Source of the DNA: a virus
IMG/VR virus record: IMGVR_UViG_3300023184_000361
Coordinates: 1 to 31,861 of that record
Strand: one strand, 5' to 3'
Length of the DNA: 31,861 nucleotides
Each line of letters starts with the position of its first letter. The stretch's first letter is position 1. Below are positions 7,399 to 16,202 of the stretch, piece after piece. Position numbers and translations under genes: made by a program. The notes under the pieces are model-generated. The model ran no database searches, was not told the DNA's origin, and was given only the letters and a program-made list of their open reading frames with translations.

Positions 7399-7988
7399 TG
7401 AGTCAAATTGAAATTAATAATACAATAAATAGTGTTAATGTAGAGAGTACATTCAATACAGTAGATGTTAATAATGATATTAGCAATGTATTGGTTATAC
7501 CTCAACAAATTACTAGTGTTGTTGAAGTTGTTACTCCTGGTCCTCAAGGACCTCCTGGTCCTGCTGGTTCAGGTTCATTTGTCGATACAGGATCTTTTGT
7601 TACTACATCCTCCTTTAATAACTTTACATCATCTTATAATACCGGATCATTTACTGGATCATTTGAGGGGTCATTAATAATTTCTGATCAATTTTTATTA
7701 TTAGCTGCTAATTCAACTACTAATGTAGATGGAGGTATTATTGTCCAAAACAATACTGATGGGTCAGGACATACATTTGGGTATACTACTCCAGAAAATC
7801 GATGGGTGTTACAATCAAGTTTAAACCATTTATCTACATCTTTTAGTTCTATAGATGGGTATGCAAATACAACTCAATATGGTACACTCTTAGCATTACC
7901 TGTTGAACCCTCTTATGGAGGGTCTACTTATGGGTATGGGAATATGTATGTTACTACAGATACAGGTGATATATTTATATGGGCTTAA
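7398..7988 (+). CDS. Short fibre-like protein with collagen-type segment
   Basis: This 196-residue protein starts with a Val/Asn/Ile-rich beta segment of about 45 residues, then a short collagen-like Gly-x-y stretch PGPQGPPGPAG (47-57), then Ser/Thr/Gly/Phe repeats (GSFVDTGSFVTTSSF, TGSFTGSFEGSL) like those of the larger fibre genes at 16203 and 19295. The C-terminal about 100 residues look globular and end in TDTGDIFIWA. Collagen segments in phage proteins usually indicate trimeric fibres. It is coupled to the preceding gene by a TAATG overlap. It is probably a small trimeric surface or whisker protein; the receptor or exact site is unknown. Confidence 0.65.
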   Translation: MSQIEINNTINSVNVESTFNTVDVNNDISNVLVIPQQITSVVEVVTPGPQGPPGPAGSGSFVDTGSFVTTSSFNNFTSSYNTGSFTGSFEGSLIISDQFLLLAANSTTNVDGGIIVQNNTDGSGHTFGYTTPENRWVLQSSLNHLSTSFSSIDGYANTTQYGTLLALPVEPSYGGSTYGYGNMYVTTDTGDIFIWA

Positions 7989-8001
7989 AATATTATAAAT
8001 A
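7971..8001 (+). promoter_or_regulatory. ATATTTAT box with adjacent TATAAATA, upstream of the 54-residue gene
   Basis: ATATTTAT occurs at 7971-7978 inside the last codons of the fibre-like gene, and TATAAATA, the classical T4 late-promoter sequence, lies at 7994-8001, 18 bases before the next ATG. Either could drive the small gene at 8020. One of the two may be chance in such AT-rich DNA. Confidence 0.35.
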
Positions 8002-8019
8002 ATTAATAAATCAAAAGTT

Positions 8020-8184
8020 ATGTTTACATTACAAGAATTAATTGTATTACGTTCGTCTCTTGAACTTGTACAAATTTTAGGAAAAGACGCTAAAGCTGTT
8101 GCTGCACTTCAAACTAAATTAGAAGAATTTATTGCTCAAAAGGAACAAGCTCAACAAGAAACAACATCACAAGATAAAAAGTAA
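8020..8184 (+). CDS. 54-residue helical protein, function unknown
   Basis: ATG at 8020 opens a 54-codon frame ending in TAA at 8182-8184. The product is probably one or two helices: LQELIVLRSSLELVQILGKD, then AVAALQTKLEEFIAQKEQAQ and a polar Gln/Thr/Ser/Lys tail. Leu/Ile spacing fits a coiled coil. There is no other gene in this interval and the codon style matches the neighbours, so it is probably real although short. It could be an assembly partner of the fibres; nothing in the sequence proves that. Confidence 0.6.
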   Translation: MFTLQELIVLRSSLELVQILGKDAKAVAALQTKLEEFIAQKEQAQQETTSQDKK

Positions 8185-8198
8185 CTAAACATATTGTT

Positions 8199-8206
8199 AT
8201 ATTTAT
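8199..8206 (+). promoter_or_regulatory. ATATTTAT box upstream of the 1801-residue gene
   Basis: Exact box copy in the gap 8185-8258, ending 52 bases before the ATG of the very large gene. Promoter role inferred. Confidence 0.45.
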
Positions 8207-8258
8207 ACTATGAAACACTGTTATATAAAAATCATAGTAAATAATAAAATATTAAATA

Positions 8259-11200
8259 ATGGCCGGTAAAAAATGGTTAGTTCAAAGTTGTTGTACTAAA
8301 GGGCTTACTCAAATAGTAGAGGATATTGAGAATAAATTGCTTCCGGGATATGTTTTCCCCGATTCTTTAGGTAATTGTTATACTGTATTAACGGCTACTG
8401 AAGGTGTCCCTACAATATTGATAATAGATTATAATATTTACAAATCTTGTAAAGAATGCGGTAGTTGCCCCTCACCATCTCCAACACCAACACGTTCTAT
8501 AACTCAAACCCCCGCCCCTACTCAACCAGTATCACCATCGGTATCTGTTACACCATCACCAACTACTTATATTTTTGTTAGTAAAACACCTAGTGTAACC
8601 CCATCACCATCACTTTGTGCTTGTACATATAGGAATGTTATTATAAATTCCGATGATATAAATGGTGCTGTACGAAATTCTAATCCATTATTAAACAATA
8701 CAGTTTTTATAGCATATTATGATTGTAATAACAATTATGTTTCTAAATCATATACATCTTCAGGATCATACTCTAACGATATTTGTTGGCGAGTAAGTAC
8801 ACCTAACCCAATTTCATATTATTTTATAGATAATAATCAATCTTCAGGTAAAAGTACAACAACTAATACGGCAAATTGCTGCGTACCTGTAAGTCCAACA
8901 CCAACACCATCACCTACACCAGTTAGTGGATCTGCTGTGATTATAGATGATTTATGTATGGATATAACATTCGGTCCTGCTCCTTCACCTAGTGCAACTC
9001 CATCTAAAACAGTATCGGTAACACCTTCAATAACGGTAAGTCCATCATCTTATCCTATATTTCCTTCACTATCACCAGCAGCAACACCATCTGTTACTCC
9101 AAGTAAAACACCTAGTAAAACACCATCTAATAGTGTTTCAACAACACCAAGCACTACACCAAGTGTAACACCAACCAATACGGTTACACCAAGTATTAGT
9201 GTATCAAGAACACCATCAATAACTGTATCTCCAAGTAAAACACCATCACCTACACCTAGCCCGTCATCTGGATCTTTAGTAGTATCTAATTGTTCGGTAA
9301 TATATAACGGACCTAATGTTAATGAGATTTATGCATATAATAGTGTTACTAATGTTTCTACATTATTAAATCTAGGTACTTCTCCATTACAAGGAGGTTC
9401 ACGTGATATTGCTCATACTTCTAATAAACTTTGGTTATATAGAACATCAAAATCTACAACAACTCTTTACGAATACAATATAACATTAAATCCATTCACT
9501 TCAGCATTTAATAGATCTATTAATTTACCTGTAGGAACATCTTTAGGAGCTGGTTTATGTGCTATCAATGATACAACTTTAATATCATCAATATTAACAG
9601 CTCAAGTACTTGGTTTTAATGTTAATCCAAATCGGATTGTTAAAATTAATTTAAACTCTATTACTAATACAGTTACTTTAACAAATTTATTTTCACTACC
9701 TTCTGGAAGAACAGTATCTGGAGATATACTATATACTGTAGATAATAAAATTATAGTAACAACACAAACAATAAATGCTCCTTATTCATATTGGATTTCT
9801 CAATATACTTTAGAAGGAACATTAGAATTTGATTTATCTATTACTACTACTGCTCCTTGGCCTTATGGTTTAGCAACAATAAATGGTGGTATTTATATTT
9901 TTAGTGGAACTAATTTAAAACAAATAAGTACTACATTCCCTTATACTATTACTCAAGTAAACAATATAAATAATTTATTAGAAGGAGCATCACAAATACC
10001 TAGTTGTAATAATGTTACATTTCAACCAAATATAATACCATCTTCAGTATCAGCATCACCATCAGTAACACCAACGGTAACACCATCAATAACAGTGTCA
10101 CCTAGTGTAACACCGTCTAGAACACCTACACCAACACCATCACCATCTGCTGCTAATAGCAATTGTACTGGAGCACTTCCATTACCTGGGGGTAGTCTTG
10201 TTTATAATGGGGTTATTGTAACAGCTAGTGGAACTGGAGCCCTTACATCGTATCCTAATTATTTAGCATCATGCGCAGTAACATCACAAACTAATACTAT
10301 AGATTTAGGATATCCAGGACCTTTACTTCCTTTTTCATATACATTAACATTTAGTCAACCTGTTAATAATATAAAATTAATATTAACTGCTATAGGAGGT
10401 ATTGCCCCTTATGTTGAAAATATTACATTTACTACTAGTGTTGGAACTCCAACTATACTAAGTACAGACGCATGTTGGGTAAATATTTCTGGAAATACAA
10501 TAACTGGGACTTTCTTAAATGGAGGAGGTACTTTTACTATATCTGCTCCTAGCTCATATACTACTTTAACAGTTTCCGGATTAGGAGGAGGAAATAATGG
10601 ACAAGGAGTAGCAAATACACCAATGTCTATTGATTGTAATTCAATAGCACCATTTCAATCAAGTTGTGTTTCTTGTGATATACAATCACTTCCTGTAGGA
10701 GGTAATGGGACTACAACTTTTAATAATACTACTTTAACTACTACTTATAGTGGTCCTCAAATTCCAACAAATATATTACCTAATCCTACCAATATGACTT
10801 GTGTAGGTTTAGCAAGTCCTTCACCGTTTCAAACAGTTACTCTAGGTTATAATAGTGGAGCTTTTATATATACTATAAATTTTAGCCAAGCTGTTAATAA
10901 TATTAAATTTTTAATTAGTGGTGCTGGTGCAACTCCAGATCCTACATCATTTGAATACTTTACGTTTAATACTGATGGGGGAGTTCCTACTCTTACTTCT
11001 TGTGGACCATCATGTGCTACTACAATAAACGACAATACATTACAAATGGGTTTTATTTTACCCTATGGAGGAGCTATTTTAGCCCAAGTTAGTGCTGCTA
11101 GTAATTACACCTCTATAATAATTACAGGACCCGGAGGTTTAAACGGTTCTACATTTGCTTTATGCGCCGATACAGCAATACCATTACCATCACTATCACC

Positions 11201-13664
11201 ATCACCAACACCATCAATAACAGCTACACCAAGTAAAACACCATCTGTAACTGCTACTCCTAGTTTAACACCTAGTAAAACACCAAGTGTAACTGTATCA
11301 CCTAGTAAAACACCTAGTATAACACCATCACCATCATCTGGATTTGCTGCGCTTTGTAATAATATACTTTATAGAACTCAAACTAGTCAATATTATTCAT
11401 ATAATTTTACAACTAATGTATCAACCTTGTTGAATGTAGCAGTAAATCCTAATCCAACATTAGATACAAGTAATAAAGTTCCTATTACTCTAGCAAACAC
11501 TACTACTAAATCATGGGTATATGCTTGGGATAGTATAACTAACGCCACTGTATTAAGAGAAAGTAATATAACATTAAATCCCTTTACTTCTACATTTAAT
11601 AGAAACATAAATCTCCCAGCTGGATATAAACCTGCTAATGGTTTAGTTGCTTTAAATAATACAACATTGATTGGAGTAAATTTAGTTCCACAACCATCTA
11701 CTTTTAGTAGTGGGATTAAACAAAAAGGATATTACTATGTTGTGGAATACGACATATCAGGAGCTACAGCTGTGCCTACAGTTAAATTTATGCTTCCTAT
11801 ATTTACTGAACCTGCAGGAGGATTACTTTATGTAGGAGGAGTTACTCCAAAGATTATTATGTACGTTAAAGATCCTCTAAATGGAGGATGGACATCTATT
11901 GTTCAATGGGTATATAATACAGGACAATTAGAAGTTAGAACATTTACTAGTTATAATAGTATAGCTCAACCTGCCGCACCTAATTTAACTACTCCTAGTG
12001 GTTTATCTATAATAAATGGAAATTTATATCTTATAGGGTATAATGTGTATGAAGTAGATTTAACTGCTCCATATAGTAAAACTCTAATACAAACTCCAGG
12101 AACGCAAATAGTTAATTCTTCACAATTAGTAGAATGTTCTACTGTATCTTTAACACGTCCATCTTGTGGTTTTCCAACAGTCGCAAACCCATATAATTTT
12201 GACGGAGGACTTCCCCCTTTAAATGCACCTAATACTGTAACATATAATGGAATTACAATATCAGCTAGCGGAACTGGATTAGCTGATAATATGTGGCCGT
12301 ATTGGTATAATGATACTGCGCTTACTGATTGCCCAGGTTACGTAGGTACTCCTTATCAAAGTGTTGGATTAGGAGCCAATCCATTTAACCCTGGACTTTC
12401 TAATTATTCATTTAGTTATACTATGAATTTTAGCCAACCTGTTAATAATATAAAACTTTATTTATCTGCTTTAGATAATGGCGAGACTTTTACTTTTACT
12501 AGTAACGGAGGAAGTATAACTATTACTAGTAATAATAATTGCTCATGCTACATCTCAGGTAATGTAATTATAACTAATGAAATTAATGGAAATATACCTG
12601 GATCTGGAATATTTTTAATCTCAGCTCCATCTGCTTTTACAACTTTAACTGTTACTGGACCTGGAGGCCAAGGAGGGACTACTATGGGTATAGATTGCTC
12701 TACTGTAATACCAGCACCCGTTGTTAGTCCATCACCAAGTCTAAGTCCAAGTCCAAGTTTAACCCCAACCCCAACACCTTCGACTTCACCTATTACTAAC
12801 CCATTAGGATGTGTTTATTATAGCTTAAATAATAATACATACAATTACAACCCAATCACAAATATATCAACTCAAGTTACATTACCTGGAGATACATTTA
12901 GTGATTTTGCTGAAACTCACACATCAACTAAATATTGGAAAGGAAATCAAACAAGCACCATAAAAGAATGGATACCAACTAATGATCCAACAACATTAGC
13001 TCTTAACAGAACTATAACAATTTCGGGGATAACAAGTAATTCTGGAAATTATTTTACCTTTTTACAAGCTGTTGATAATACAACATTACTTACTACAATT
13101 ACAAACTCTCAATCAACACCTGCGGGGAATGTTAAAGCTACATTAATTCGCTTAGACATAACAGCTAATACAGTAACGACAGCACAGATGACAGCATTAT
13201 TTGATATATATGCTCCTGCTGGTTTAGATTCAATATTATTAACATCAACTAATAAATTAATAACAGTTGGAAGACGCAATACACCATCAGCTCAAAATGT
13301 GTATTACTTATCTCAATATTCATACCCTAATGGAGTTTTAGAATTAGATATTAACATATCGTCTATGGCACCTGACCTATCAATTACACAAATTTATTTA
13401 TTTGAATCAAATGGAAATTTATATTTAAGTGCACAATACCCTTATCCATTATCAACATTATATGTCGTTAACTTAAACAGCCCTTATACATTAACTCCTG
13501 TTTACACTAATATGAATTTATTTGAAGCTACATTCAATTCATCAATTAACTGCAACACAGTTAATTTAATACCACCACCAATACCATCACCATCACCAAC
13601 ACCGTCCCCATCAGCACCATCAAATGCTTTTAGAACAATATACAAATATTTAGATATTCAATAA
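8259..13664 (+). CDS. 1801-residue mosaic surface protein with Pro/Ser/Thr linkers and repeated domains
   Basis: This is the largest gene in the window. The N-terminal about 70 residues form a Cys-containing domain (WLVQSCCTKGL, then CKECGSC). Pro/Ser/Thr linkers of the type PSVTPSKTPS separate the later domains. A small domain lies at about 120-210. Three copies of a roughly 260-residue A domain begin near residues 338, 1028 and 1516; they share NPFTSxFNRxINLP in the first two, and recurring short strand pairs suggest a beta-propeller. Three copies of a roughly 170-residue B domain begin near 634, 801 and 1303 and share FSQxVNNIK and a closing Gly-rich turn. The order is A-B-B-A-B-A. Cys residues are frequent, so extracellular disulphides are possible. 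The protease gene follows one base after its stop. A host-binding adhesin or long virion appendage is the best reading; no tail-fibre tip, signal peptide or membrane anchor is visible. Confidence 0.75.
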   Translation: MAGKKWLVQSCCTKGLTQIVEDIENKLLPGYVFPDSLGNCYTVLTATEGVPTILIIDYNIYKSCKECGSCPSPSPTPTRSITQTPAPTQPVSPSVSVTPSPTTYIFVSKTPSVTPSPSLCACTYRNVIINSDDINGAVRNSNPLLNNTVFIAYYDCNNNYVSKSYTSSGSYSNDICWRVSTPNPISYYFIDNNQSSGKSTTTNTANCCVPVSPTPTPSPTPVSGSAVIIDDLCMDITFGPAPSPSATPSKTVSVTPSITVSPSSYPIFPSLSPAATPSVTPSKTPSKTPSNSVSTTPSTTPSVTPTNTVTPSISVSRTPSITVSPSKTPSPTPSPSSGSLVVSNCSVIYNGPNVNEIYAYNSVTNVSTLLNLGTSPLQGGSRDIAHTSNKLWLYRTSKSTTTLYEYNITLNPFTSAFNRSINLPVGTSLGAGLCAINDTTLISSILTAQVLGFNVNPNRIVKINLNSITNTVTLTNLFSLPSGRTVSGDILYTVDNKIIVTTQTINAPYSYWISQYTLEGTLEFDLSITTTAPWPYGLATINGGIYIFSGTNLKQISTTFPYTITQVNNINNLLEGASQIPSCNNVTFQPNIIPSSVSASPSVTPTVTPSITVSPSVTPSRTPTPTPSPSAANSNCTGALPLPGGSLVYNGVIVTASGTGALTSYPNYLASCAVTSQTNTIDLGYPGPLLPFSYTLTFSQPVNNIKLILTAIGGIAPYVENITFTTSVGTPTILSTDACWVNISGNTITGTFLNGGGTFTISAPSSYTTLTVSGLGGGNNGQGVANTPMSIDCNSIAPFQSSCVSCDIQSLPVGGNGTTTFNNTTLTTTYSGPQIPTNILPNPTNMTCVGLASPSPFQTVTLGYNSGAFIYTINFSQAVNNIKFLISGAGATPDPTSFEYFTFNTDGGVPTLTSCGPSCATTINDNTLQMGFILPYGGAILAQVSAASNYTSIIITGPGGLNGSTFALCADTAIPLPSLSPSPTPSITATPSKTPSVTATPSLTPSKTPSVTVSPSKTPSITPSPSSGFAALCNNILYRTQTSQYYSYNFTTNVSTLLNVAVNPNPTLDTSNKVPITLANTTTKSWVYAWDSITNATVLRESNITLNPFTSTFNRNINLPAGYKPANGLVALNNTTLIGVNLVPQPSTFSSGIKQKGYYYVVEYDISGATAVPTVKFMLPIFTEPAGGLLYVGGVTPKIIMYVKDPLNGGWTSIVQWVYNTGQLEVRTFTSYNSIAQPAAPNLTTPSGLSIINGNLYLIGYNVYEVDLTAPYSKTLIQTPGTQIVNSSQLVECSTVSLTRPSCGFPTVANPYNFDGGLPPLNAPNTVTYNGITISASGTGLADNMWPYWYNDTALTDCPGYVGTPYQSVGLGANPFNPGLSNYSFSYTMNFSQPVNNIKLYLSALDNGETFTFTSNGGSITITSNNNCSCYISGNVIITNEINGNIPGSGIFLISAPSAFTTLTVTGPGGQGGTTMGIDCSTVIPAPVVSPSPSLSPSPSLTPTPTPSTSPITNPLGCVYYSLNNNTYNYNPITNISTQVTLPGDTFSDFAETHTSTKYWKGNQTSTIKEWIPTNDPTTLALNRTITISGITSNSGNYFTFLQAVDNTTLLTTITNSQSTPAGNVKATLIRLDITANTVTTAQMTALFDIYAPAGLDSILLTSTNKLITVGRRNTPSAQNVYYLSQYSYPNGVLELDINISSMAPDLSITQIYLFESNGNLYLSAQYPYPLSTLYVVNLNSPYTLTPVYTNMNLFEATFNSSINCNTVNLIPPPIPSPSPTPSPSAPSNAFRTIYKYLDIQ
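9270..13575 (+). repeat. A-B-B-A-B-A domain repeats inside the 1801-residue gene
   Basis: A copies lie at about 9270-10030, 11342-12155 and 12806-13575; B copies at about 10160-10640, 10660-11170 and 12165-12700. Homology is visible in protein and, for A1/A2, in DNA (AATATAACATTAAATCC near 9478 and 11566). Boundaries are estimated by eye from shared motifs and linkers. Confidence 0.65.
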
Positions 13665-13665
13665 T

Positions 13666-14955
13666 ATGTTAACAGAACCAATTAAACAAAAAATAGAAGA
13701 TTTATTTAATTCTACTCCGGATTATGTGGGAGTAGGATGGGGTAATAAAATTAGTGATAAACAACATACTGGAGAACGTTCTATAGTATTTCATGTAACT
13801 AAAAAACAACCATTAAGTGAAATACCTGAAGAAGAACATTTACCATCAACTGTAGAAATTGATGGGGTTACTTATAAAACAGACGTTGTTGAAGTTGGAG
13901 AAATTACTGCATTTGCTTGCCCTACTACAACATTAACTAATTGTTATAGTTGGACCGATTTTTATTTTAACGAATATACTGGAGGACCAACATATGGTGG
14001 GGGTGGAGCTACTCCTCCTGGAAATAGAGGAGTTATACGTCCTATGCAAGGTGGTATTTCTATTACATCACAAAATCAATTAGGTACTGTAGGTACTTTA
14101 GGTTTTTTAGCAGTAGATAATGAAAAAGGTGCTTTAGTTGGTGTTACAAATAATCATGTTGTAATTGGGGATGCTTTTTTTACTACATATAGAACTTTAC
14201 CCAATTCTAATGAATATCAAGATCAATATTACCAATCTGGAGAAGGAGGATTTCAAGGAAATCCAAATTATGTTGTAGGTGAAGTTGTTAGATATGTTCC
14301 TATAAATCCGACACCTGCTTTAAATTTAGTAGATGGTGCTTTAGTTTCAATTGATCCTAGTAAAGTAACAAATGCTGAATCTTATAAATTATATGGTACA
14401 AGTATTTTAACACCTATGCCTTTTGCTACTACTGCTGAATTAGATAATCTTTTAATAACTAACCCACCTTTAGCTAGTTCTGGAAGAACATCAGGTGTTA
14501 AACAAGACTCTCCTTGTGGTTTAAAAATATTTTCTGTTGGTAGTGCTTCGGCGGTATCTGGTTATAAATTAGAGGGAGTAGCACAAAATGTTAATTATAC
14601 TTCCCTAATCACATTTATTAGAAACAGCCCAGACCAAACAACATTAGCAGAATGTCCTTATCCTATATATCCGGGAGATTCAGGATCAGCATTAGCTGCA
14701 TATATTGATGGTGTTTGGAAAATTATAGGATTATGTTTTGCTGGATCTACTTATTATGGGATGGCCTGTAGAATAGATAATGTAGCCGCTCAACTAAATA
14801 TATCTGCTTGGGATGGTACAACTAAAAACTATTTTAATACTGGCTCAAGACAATACATAACTACTATTGGGGGTAGTACTGATAAAACATTAACTTGTGC
14901 TAGTAATATTTATTGGCAGGTAGGAACAACAAGTTTAACTAATCCTTGCCCATAA
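13666..14955 (+). CDS. Trypsin-like serine protease encoded among surface-protein genes
   Basis: This 429-residue protein has a complete chymotrypsin-type triad: NNHVV with His164, LVDGALVSID with Asp223 and the nucleophile motif PGDSGSA with Ser339, in the correct order. The strand IDGVWKIIGLCFAG follows the serine as expected. The N-terminal about 85 residues (VGVGWGNKISDKQHTGERSI, then VTKKQPLSEIP) resemble a pro- or accessory domain found before some bacterial and NAL1-like trypsin folds. A Tyr/Gly-rich linker (GGPTYGGGGATPPGNRG) joins it to the catalytic domain. No signal peptide is visible, so it would reach the outside as part of the virion or by lysis. It sits 1 base after the 1801-residue gene and 3 bases before another Pro/Ser/Thr-linked gene. 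It might process these proteins or cut a host surface protein. It is unrelated to the gp21 prohead protease at 1839. Confidence 0.88.
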   Translation: MLTEPIKQKIEDLFNSTPDYVGVGWGNKISDKQHTGERSIVFHVTKKQPLSEIPEEEHLPSTVEIDGVTYKTDVVEVGEITAFACPTTTLTNCYSWTDFYFNEYTGGPTYGGGGATPPGNRGVIRPMQGGISITSQNQLGTVGTLGFLAVDNEKGALVGVTNNHVVIGDAFFTTYRTLPNSNEYQDQYYQSGEGGFQGNPNYVVGEVVRYVPINPTPALNLVDGALVSIDPSKVTNAESYKLYGTSILTPMPFATTAELDNLLITNPPLASSGRTSGVKQDSPCGLKIFSVGSASAVSGYKLEGVAQNVNYTSLITFIRNSPDQTTLAECPYPIYPGDSGSALAAYIDGVWKIIGLCFAGSTYYGMACRIDNVAAQLNISAWDGTTKNYFNTGSRQYITTIGGSTDKTLTCASNIYWQVGTTSLTNPCP

Positions 14956-14958
14956 ATC

Positions 14959-15996
14959 ATGGAACACGTTACTTTTATATTTAATGGTATTATTAATGGA
15001 CGTCCTTCTTGGGCAGGAGCTTATGGATCTTCCGAATTAACCATTTTATGGAACGGAACATATTGGGTAATGTACGGATGGCCTTATGATGGTGAACCTA
15101 GAAATTATACTGATACTCTTGACCCAACAACTGGGTGGGCTTTATATAATAATACAACATTAACAGCAACATTTAATGTAGTATTAGGGGCTTGTCCTAT
15201 TCCAACACCTTCACCAACTGTTACACCATCAAAAACACCTACACCTAGTGTAACACCTGGTATATCACGTACACCAACACCAACACCAACACCATCCCAA
15301 ACATGTAGTGCTCCTATATTAAATAGTGTTACTCTTAATGCTGCAGCTCGTTCTATTTCTAGTTATACTTTTGGTTTATTCTTTACACCAACATCTACTT
15401 GTGGTGATATGATTTATGAATATTCTTGTGATGGAACTAATTGGACTTCATGTGGTTACAGTACATGTGGAGCCGGATTTGGATGTGTTTCACCTGTTGA
15501 GGTATCAATAGATTCTATAAATATTTGTACTGTTTGTAGTGGAAATTGGTATTTTAGAATTAAACAATGCTGTGGAAACCTACAAAGTAACTATTCAAAT
15601 GTAATAACATTTGTACCTGTATCATTAACACCAACTAGAACACCTTCAGTTACTAGAACACCAACTAGAACACCTTCTTTAACCCCAACTAAAACTATAA
15701 CACCATCTGTAACCGCAACTCCTTCAATAACAGTAACCCCATCACCATCAGCTACCCCTGGTTTGTGTCGTTATGTAACTTCACTTGAATCTAAAACTGA
15801 ACGAGGAGGTTTTGTTAAAGTTGGATACACAAATTGTAATAAAGAATTACAAGTATTTAATGTTTATCTCCCTACAGGATCAAATATTGTAGATATTAGT
15901 ACTTTAAATATTTGTATGTTAGTAGGAACCTCTTTAACTGTATCATCAATTTATGTTATTAGTCTACAACCAATATTTGGTGCTTATTGCTCGTAA
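14959..15996 (+). CDS. Pro/Ser/Thr-linked multidomain surface protein
   Basis: This 345-residue protein shares architecture with the 1801-residue protein. An N-terminal domain of about 80 residues is rich in Trp and Tyr (WNGTYWVMYGWPYDGEPRNY), suggesting a small carbohydrate-binding-type beta domain. A linker (TPSPTVTPSKTPTPSVTPG) leads to a Cys-rich domain at about 115-215 with fibronectin-III-like strands (YEYSCDGTNWTSCGYSTCG). A second linker leads to a C-terminal domain from about 270 (CRYVTSLESKTERGG, YTNCNKELQVF) that resembles the small domain near residue 120 of the 1801-residue protein (YYDCNNNYVSKSYT). It starts three bases after the protease stop, forming a three-gene cassette. An adhesin role is likely; the ligand is unknown. 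Confidence 0.7.
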   Translation: MEHVTFIFNGIINGRPSWAGAYGSSELTILWNGTYWVMYGWPYDGEPRNYTDTLDPTTGWALYNNTTLTATFNVVLGACPIPTPSPTVTPSKTPTPSVTPGISRTPTPTPTPSQTCSAPILNSVTLNAAARSISSYTFGLFFTPTSTCGDMIYEYSCDGTNWTSCGYSTCGAGFGCVSPVEVSIDSINICTVCSGNWYFRIKQCCGNLQSNYSNVITFVPVSLTPTRTPSVTRTPTRTPSLTPTKTITPSVTATPSITVTPSPSATPGLCRYVTSLESKTERGGFVKVGYTNCNKELQVFNVYLPTGSNIVDISTLNICMLVGTSLTVSSIYVISLQPIFGAYCS

Positions 15997-16202
15997 TTTA
16001 GTGCATAACGCGCAGATTATCGCTTACCATACATAAAACAATATCTTATATATTTACTATTTTATTATTGTTTATTTCGTGCATTTATTTTTTATATTTT
16101 ACATGAAATGATTTTTTATCCTTATATATTTATTGATGTATTATAGACCCTTTAGGGGAAGTGGGCAAGCAGTCTTGTAACCAATCATAATAAATTTTAT
16201 AC
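15997..16202 (+). promoter_or_regulatory. 206-base non-coding gap before the large fibre gene, with an ATATTTAT box
   Basis: No ORF with a plausible start occurs here. It is very AT-rich in its first 140 bases. ATATTTAT lies at 16126-16133, with a near-copy (ATATTTAC) near 16050. From 16145 on, a short GC-richer stretch contains CCCTTTAGGGG and CAAGCAGTCTTG, which can form small hairpins. It is followed by 69 bases from the box to the ATG at 16203. It probably carries the promoter and a structured leader for the fibre genes. No strong terminator was found after 15996. Confidence 0.45.

Noticed and set aside
8210-8269. 19-codon ORF between the box at 8199 and the 1801-residue gene
   Set aside because: It overlaps the large gene's start, lacks recognisable leader-peptide features and lies in very AT-rich sequence.
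8480-13640. Short repeated units (CCATCACCA, AGTAAAACACC) considered as a CRISPR or non-coding satellite
   Set aside because: They are in frame and encode Pro/Ser/Thr linkers with irregular spacing and no spacer structure.
16141-16190. tRNA-like stretch with a CTTGTAA sequence resembling a Thr (TGT) anticodon loop
   Set aside because: The five bases either side (GCAGT and CCAAT) do not pair, a D stem cannot form, and no TTC arm or 3' acceptor half follows.
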